From Cryptomeria japonica (taxonomy: Eukaryota; Streptophyta; Pinopsida; Cupressales; Cupressaceae), in the NCBI RefSeq assembly GCF_030272615.1, contig NC_081409.1:22880260-22944259 (forward strand): DNA of 64,000 nucleotides. The letters run 5' to 3'. Positions 61,877 through 64,000 of this stretch are shown piece by piece (position 1 is the stretch's first letter; every line of letters begins with the position of its first letter). The translations under genes were made by a program, and so were the position numbers. A model generated the notes under the pieces. That model did not search any database. It saw only the letters and a list, made by a program, of their open reading frames with translations, and was not told the DNA's origin.

Positions 61877-62076
61877 ACGTACGCGGTTTTACTAAGATTA
61901 TTAGCGCGTACATGCTCATTTTCCTATAAGCAGGACATACACGATAATTTTCCTAGCTGTAGTGCGTACGTGCTCAGATTCCTAAACTCAGCGCATACGC
62001 GCTACCTTTTCTAGGCTCGGGAAGAACAAACCTAAGCGCGTACGCGGGAATTTGAAATTTTAAAACCGCGTACGCG
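61877..62076. repeat. Right 29-bp iteron array of the DNA transposon
   Basis: The core GTAC/ATAC starts at 61879, 61908, 61937, 61966 and 61995, exactly 29 bp apart, then 62040 and 62070. Several units read GCGCGTACGCG, GTGCGTACGTGC or GCGCATACGCGC. The unit matches the left array in the same (direct) orientation, for example the shared CTATAA block mid-unit. Confidence 0.88.
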
Positions 62077-62101
62077 TTGCCTGTTTTTCCAAGTTTTTTT
62101 T

Positions 62102-62145
62102 GGGTGGTGTCCACTTTTCTAACCACCATCTTTGTGTACACGCCC
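62102..62145 (-). repeat. Right terminal inverted repeat of the DNA transposon
   Basis: The reverse complement starts GGGCGTGTACACAAAGATGG, continues TGGTTAGAAAA and then GTGGACACCACCC. Followed on the plus strand by the GTAT target copy. Confidence 0.85.
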
Positions 62146-62149
62146 GTAT

Positions 62150-62747
62150 CTATGTTGACAGATGTATTACCCATTGTTCTTAACTCATTAATAGCAGTAG
62201 CCTTCATCTTGTAAGCCGGTGGTAGGGCTCTCAAAACTTTAAAAATAATTTCATCTTCACTCAAAGTTCCAGCAAAACATTGAATTCCCATAACATTCTC
62301 ATTTACCCTTTCCATGAATGCAGTAATCCTGTCATCTTCTTCCATCTTCAGGTTTTCATATCTCACCTAGTAACCATCAAGTTTAGCAATCTTTACCATA
62401 GGGTCACCTTCATTAAGAGTCTCCAACTTATCCCATATAACCTTTCCAGATGATTTGTCAGTCAATCCCATTATTTTCTGATCAGAAAGTGCACACAAGA
62501 GGGCTTCTCTTTCTCTACGATCATTCTCAAGCTCCTTATCCAAGTTTTCTAGAGGAGGATTTCCAGATGCCAGATTATGAGGTGTAACACCATTCTGTGT
62601 AATCTCCCAAATCTCCTTACCAAGACATCCTAGATGAGTCTCCATCTGAATCTTCCATACTATGTAATTTGTTCCATCAAGCCTAGGAATATCTCTCTGA
62701 AACATAGCTCTAGATGAACTGGATGAACTTGAACTGTTAGTCGCCAT
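62150..62747 (-). pseudogene. gag: copia-2 gag, N-terminal part
   Basis: ATG at 62747, MATN followed by a Ser run, then LDGTNYIVWKIQMETHLGCL and SSGKVIWDKLETLNEGDP as in copia-1 Gag. TAG at 62367 replaces a codon that is Trp in copia-1. The frame continues VRYENLKMEEDDRITAFMER to the transposon junction near 62149. Confidence 0.85.
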
Positions 62748-62791
62748 AGGATCTTCCTCAAGTGGTTAAGCATTATGTAGAGAGGACCAAA

Positions 62792-62803
62792 GCTCTGATA
62801 CCA
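62792..62803 (-). promoter_or_regulatory. Primer-binding site of copia-2 (initiator tRNA-Met)
   Basis: The minus strand reads TGGTATCAGAGC, two bases from the LTR end, identical to the copia-1 PBS. Confidence 0.92.
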
Positions 62804-62805
62804 GT

Positions 62806-63883
62806 TATTAGAGAGTTCAAATAACCGAAAGACAACCAAGAGGGGGGGTGAATCAGTTGTCACAGATTACTAGAACATTTAGCAATTAAAACTTTAATAC
62901 CGGAACCCAAAACATTAATACCAGAATGCTTAAACCAAATACTGGAATAGAAATTAAACCAATTAAGCATAAACAATAATCATAGAATAAATACCATCTA
63001 CATGATACCAAGATTTATACGTGGAAAACCTGGTAAAGGCAAAAACCACGGTGGGAAGCCTACCCATAGTCAAATAATACTTCTGTAGTAAGTATGTGAA
63101 TTACAATTGAGGGGCATGCACTTGCATGAAGGCCAACAACCTAGAGCCCACTTCTCATCACAAAAGGAGTCTTACTGACTACATGGAAATCCAGACTACA
63201 ATCTGGAAGAAGGAATGAACTGCAAAGATAGCATCTCCTATGCCTGAGTATAGTTCTGGTTAAGCTCAATACCGGAGGACTAAATTCTCTTACATAAACC
63301 CAACTCAATCTCCAATGATTGACCAAATCCTTTGTCTGAATGATATTATAGTATTCACACATTACATATCCATATCACATTCCTTGACCTTATTCCTATG
63401 ATCTAATTCCCATGATGATCTACAATGAGATCTTACATCATATATATACAAACCCTCGACCATAAACAATCAGGTCGACCACCAGACAATAAACCAATTA
63501 CATAATTACAAAACATGTCAGCCTTAGACCAAACAAATAATATCCAACTCATAAGACATCCTAGAAACACATCGAGAGGTCCAATCCACACGTTACATTA
63601 AGTCAGTCCATAATAAAGATCAATTGGGACCCAATATAGGTGCACATGCTAAAGCAATGATCTCCATCCGCCAAGTCTTGAACATGATCACCAACAGCAT
63701 CTTGAATCTCCACCAAAAGTTGCACCAACACCACTTATGCATATCATCAAAGATCTTCAACAAAAGATATGTCAGTGAAACCCTCACTGGAACTACAAGA
63801 CAAGCTTCCAAGCAAATAGGATAGCATCCAATCAACTGACCAAAATCAATTGACTGAATATGAACATGAGTATCATGAATAAG
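62806..63883 (-). repeat. 5' LTR of copia-2, truncated
   Basis: Matches 48024-49108 of the 3' LTR and then stops abruptly at 63883. The first 164 bp (on the element strand) are missing. The LTR end nearest the PBS reads AATA instead of AACA. Confidence 0.88.
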
Positions 63884-64000
63884 TGATAGGGAGATACTCA
63901 AAAATTGGCCCAAATTGTGTGTTTGTAATCAATTTTAGCTGCAAGGTTCCTCAAGGGTAATTGTTGAGGGTTTTGTTACTTGTTTAGGTACTGTTCCCTT
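63884..64000. other. Unique flank beyond truncated copia-2 LTR
   Basis: 117 bases with no similarity to the other LTR and no recognisable feature. Confidence 0.5.

Larger units (their letters stand above)
53313..62145 (+). mobile_element. 8.8-kb TIR DNA transposon with 29-bp iterons and two convergent genes
   Basis: The ends are inverted repeats: left GGGTAAGTGCACAAAGATGG, right (reverse complement) GGGCGTGTACACAAAGATGG, both followed by a GTGGACAC block after a gap. The target duplication is GTAT (53309-53312 and 62146-62149), and removing it restores the copia-2 gag sequence seen in copia-1. The plus strand carries a DDE-like transposase gene (55321-58332), the minus strand an accessory gene (61746-60573), with a 359-bp satellite between their 3' ends. 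Arrays of 29-bp period lie near both ends. A 4-bp target duplication and the HGKG motif suggest a Sola-like superfamily, which I hold only tentatively. The 500-N gap hides part of the left side. Confidence 0.85.
48024..63883 (-). mobile_element. Ty1/copia retrotransposon (copia-2), minus strand, split by a DNA transposon
   Basis: On the minus strand: a truncated 5' LTR (63883-62806), PBS (62803-62792), gag (from 62747), pol (to about 49700), PPT (49286-49273) and 3' LTR (49272-48024). It is related to copia-1 in Gag, Pol, PBS and PPT sequence. An 8.8-kb DNA transposon sits in gag (53313-62145). The 5' LTR lacks its first 164 bp. Multiple stops disrupt pol. The left side abuts the microsatellite and no target duplication can be checked because the right end is lost. 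Confidence 0.9.

Overview
The window looks like nuclear DNA of a land plant. It is AT-rich and full of microsatellites, with one intron-containing plant gene (a Yellow Stripe-Like metal transporter) beside nested LTR retrotransposons and a large terminal-inverted-repeat DNA transposon. The size of the transposable-element load, and a transposase class I associate with mosses, ferns and conifers, make a gymnosperm my best guess. I cannot prove this from the sequence alone. There is one 500-base assembly gap (54647-55146).

Layout. 1541-4311 (minus) is a seven-exon YSL gene that appears intact, the only host gene I recognise. 6018-8680 holds minus-strand Ty1/copia LTR remnants. 8687-15370 is a complete Ty1/copia element with paired LTRs, PBS, PPT and a GATAT target duplication; its gag-pol is broken. 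15961-37362 is a pair of related Ty3/gypsy elements. The inner one (27176-37336) inserted 21 bp from the end of the 3' LTR of the outer one; both target duplications can be read (AATCC outer, GTTAT inner). Both carry gag and protease but no reverse transcriptase, RNase H or integrase core, so they are non-autonomous. Both also carry an antisense, intron-containing plant-mobile-domain (PMD) gene near the 3' end. 37368-48023 is old, low-complexity or unrecognised DNA with a decayed gypsy pol (about 40020-41870, minus) and a promoter-like block of palindromes near 46.6 kb. 48024-63883 is a second, minus-strand Ty1/copia element related to the first, whose gag is split by an 8.8-kb DNA transposon (53313-62145).

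The DNA transposon is the most unusual object here. It has similar ends starting GGG, a 4-bp target duplication (GTAT) and two convergent genes. One is a plus-strand DDE-like transposase with an HGKGEHDGAG motif, the other a minus-strand accessory gene with a 10-nt first exon. A 359-bp tandem repeat lies between them. Near both ends are arrays of an exact 29-bp period, each unit centred on a (G/A)TACG core within a GCGTACGC-like palindrome. I read these as candidate transposase-binding iterons. The transposase copy is dead (one frameshift, four stops), so an active relative would have to be found elsewhere.

The gypsy pair carries a second noteworthy arrangement. The antisense PMD gene keeps a canonical intron in both copies, which fits retrotransposition through the sense RNA, where antisense introns cannot be spliced. 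In both copies the sense ORF runs from Gag-protease straight into a hydrophobic stretch and an integrase C-terminal tail.
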